This document shows positions 63,418-64,000 of a stretch of DNA of 64,000 bases, piece by piece. The position numbers were made by a program, and so were the translations under genes. This stretch comes from Arthrospiribacter ruber (GTDB lineage: Bacteria > Bacteroidota > Bacteroidia > Cytophagales > Cyclobacteriaceae): assembly GCF_019343195.1 (NCBI RefSeq), contig NZ_RPHB01000005.1:310001-374000 (forward strand), read 5' to 3'. The notes beneath the pieces were generated by a model that did no database searches, was not told the origin of the DNA, and saw only the letters and a program-made list of their open reading frames with translations. Positions within the stretch are counted from its first letter, which is position 1. Each line of letters begins with the position of its first letter.

Positions 63418-63831
63418 TTAACGTTTTGCCCAATAGTCCACTACCAATACTTTGTCGAGGTGTGGCCTAAGAATAGACCCGAATTCTTTGTGGTCAGGAT
63501 GGGGCAGATAAGCATCCCTATCCTCCTCAGAGGCAAATGTCAAAAAGAAACAATGCGTAAAGCCTTGATCCAAGCCCTCTGGACTATTATTGGTTCCCCA
63601 CTCTATGGCTTTAATTTCATCAATTTTGTCCGGAAGTGCCATAAAAGCATCCACTACTTTTTGCACATCTTCTTCAGAAGCTTCATCTTTAAATTTAAAA
63701 AGCACCACATGTCTTAAGGCATTGTCCATTTTTACGATTTCCTTTTCAATGATTTTTTCTTCCTTCTTTTCAGCAGGTTGGCATCCCAATAACAGGGCTA
63801 CCATACCCGCAAGCCAAAATGTTTTCTTCAT
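63418..63831 (-). CDS. Dabb-domain (stress-responsive A/B barrel) lipoprotein
   Basis: 137 residues from the ATG at 63831. MKKTFWLAGMVALLLGCQ is a lipoprotein signal, with the Cys after LLLG. A charged linker (EKKEEKIIEKEIVK) leads to one Dabb barrel domain (about 45-137) with LRHVVLFKFKDEASEEDV, FFLTFASEEDRDAYLPHP and a closing VLVVDYW. Members form small dimeric alpha-beta barrels with varied or unknown roles. The 63859-64000 end shows only a possible gene start (ATG 63965) too short to judge. Confidence 0.85.
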   Translation of the reverse strand: MKKTFWLAGMVALLLGCQPAEKKEEKIIEKEIVKMDNALRHVVLFKFKDEASEEDVQKVVDAFMALPDKIDEIKAIEWGTNNSPEGLDQGFTHCFFLTFASEEDRDAYLPHPDHKEFGSILRPHLDKVLVVDYWAKR

Positions 63832-64000
63832 ATCTGTTTTAATAGGTTGAAAGTGCAAATTGCTAAAATATCATAAGAGCATTTGACCGCTCGTACAATT
63901 TTCACTTAGCAAATGCCAAAAATTAACAAATTTCTATTTTAAACCCAGATGTAATGCGCTGCTTATGAAAAACTTCAAATGCCAAACCGGTCACGTATTT

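Noticed and set aside
63965-64000. Possible gene start at the right edge
   Set aside because: Only 12 codons are visible, too few to support a call.

Overview
The window is a piece of chromosome from a Bacteroidota bacterium, most likely order Cytophagales and probably family Cyclobacteriaceae. The evidence is consistent. Promoters match the Bacteroidota pattern (TTTG, about 20 nt, TAnnTTTG) and Shine-Dalgarno sites are rare. There is a type IX secretion sorting domain, a TonB-dependent receptor, PorT-like barrels, CHASE/PAS/REC signalling proteins, two-component propeller repeats, an Hc1-type histone-like protein, and the gene order parA-parB-DUF5683-dapB-lepB. The species assignment is inference. 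No phage, plasmid, CRISPR or intact insertion sequence was seen.

Layout. 1-7.1 kb: housekeeping genes on the + strand (end of pyrG, yidC, an MBL-fold hydrolase, parA, parB, a DUF5683 protein, dapB, lepB). 7.3-13.4 kb: ung, apaG, two methyltransferases, a coiled-coil membrane protein, the ribosomal operon rpsF-rpsR-rplI, a HlyIII protein and tRNA-Gln. 13.6-24.1 kb: a dispersed repeat, a secreted metallophosphoesterase, a 59-residue histone-like protein, a YdeI-like protein, a 1579-residue type IX cargo with an endonuclease/phosphatase domain, and an acyltransferase.

22.9-38.3 kb is a large signalling block: a GAF kinase, a periplasmic cyclophilin, a hybrid kinase with GAF, five PAS, two REC and an Hpt domain (coupled to a Gfo/Idh/MocA oxidoreductase), a multi-PAS kinase, a CHASE-PAS kinase, an Rcp1-like REC protein, a REC-PAS-DHp protein without an ATPase domain, and a REC-only protein.

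38.3-48.3 kb: a lipoprotein, an AraC regulator and a divergent five-gene operon that looks like the oxidative (non-phosphorylating) L-fucose route: SDR, FAH-family hydrolase, lactonase, SDR, FucP transporter. The expected fuconate dehydratase is absent. Next comes a periplasmic propeller sensor that also ends in a bare DHp domain, followed at once by a REC-only protein. So the window holds two copies of one unusual module: a sensor ending in a DHp helical hairpin with the motif QSHxVRAPL, exactly 60 residues from the C-terminus, no ATPase domain, and a translationally linked REC protein of one subfamily. This is the best candidate for a little-described phosphotransfer system here.

48.4-64 kb: a tricorn-like S41 protease, a UspA tandem protein, a TraB/GumN protein, an orphan TonB receptor, a PQQ-type dehydrogenase with PKD, cytochrome c and CBM-like parts, an outer-membrane barrel, an MsrA-MsrB lipoprotein, AlkB, a small membrane protein and a Dabb-domain lipoprotein. 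The gaps here hold repeat elements: three copies of one repeat family (one lies far away at 13.6 kb), a MITE-like element, heptamer arrays and hairpin repeats.
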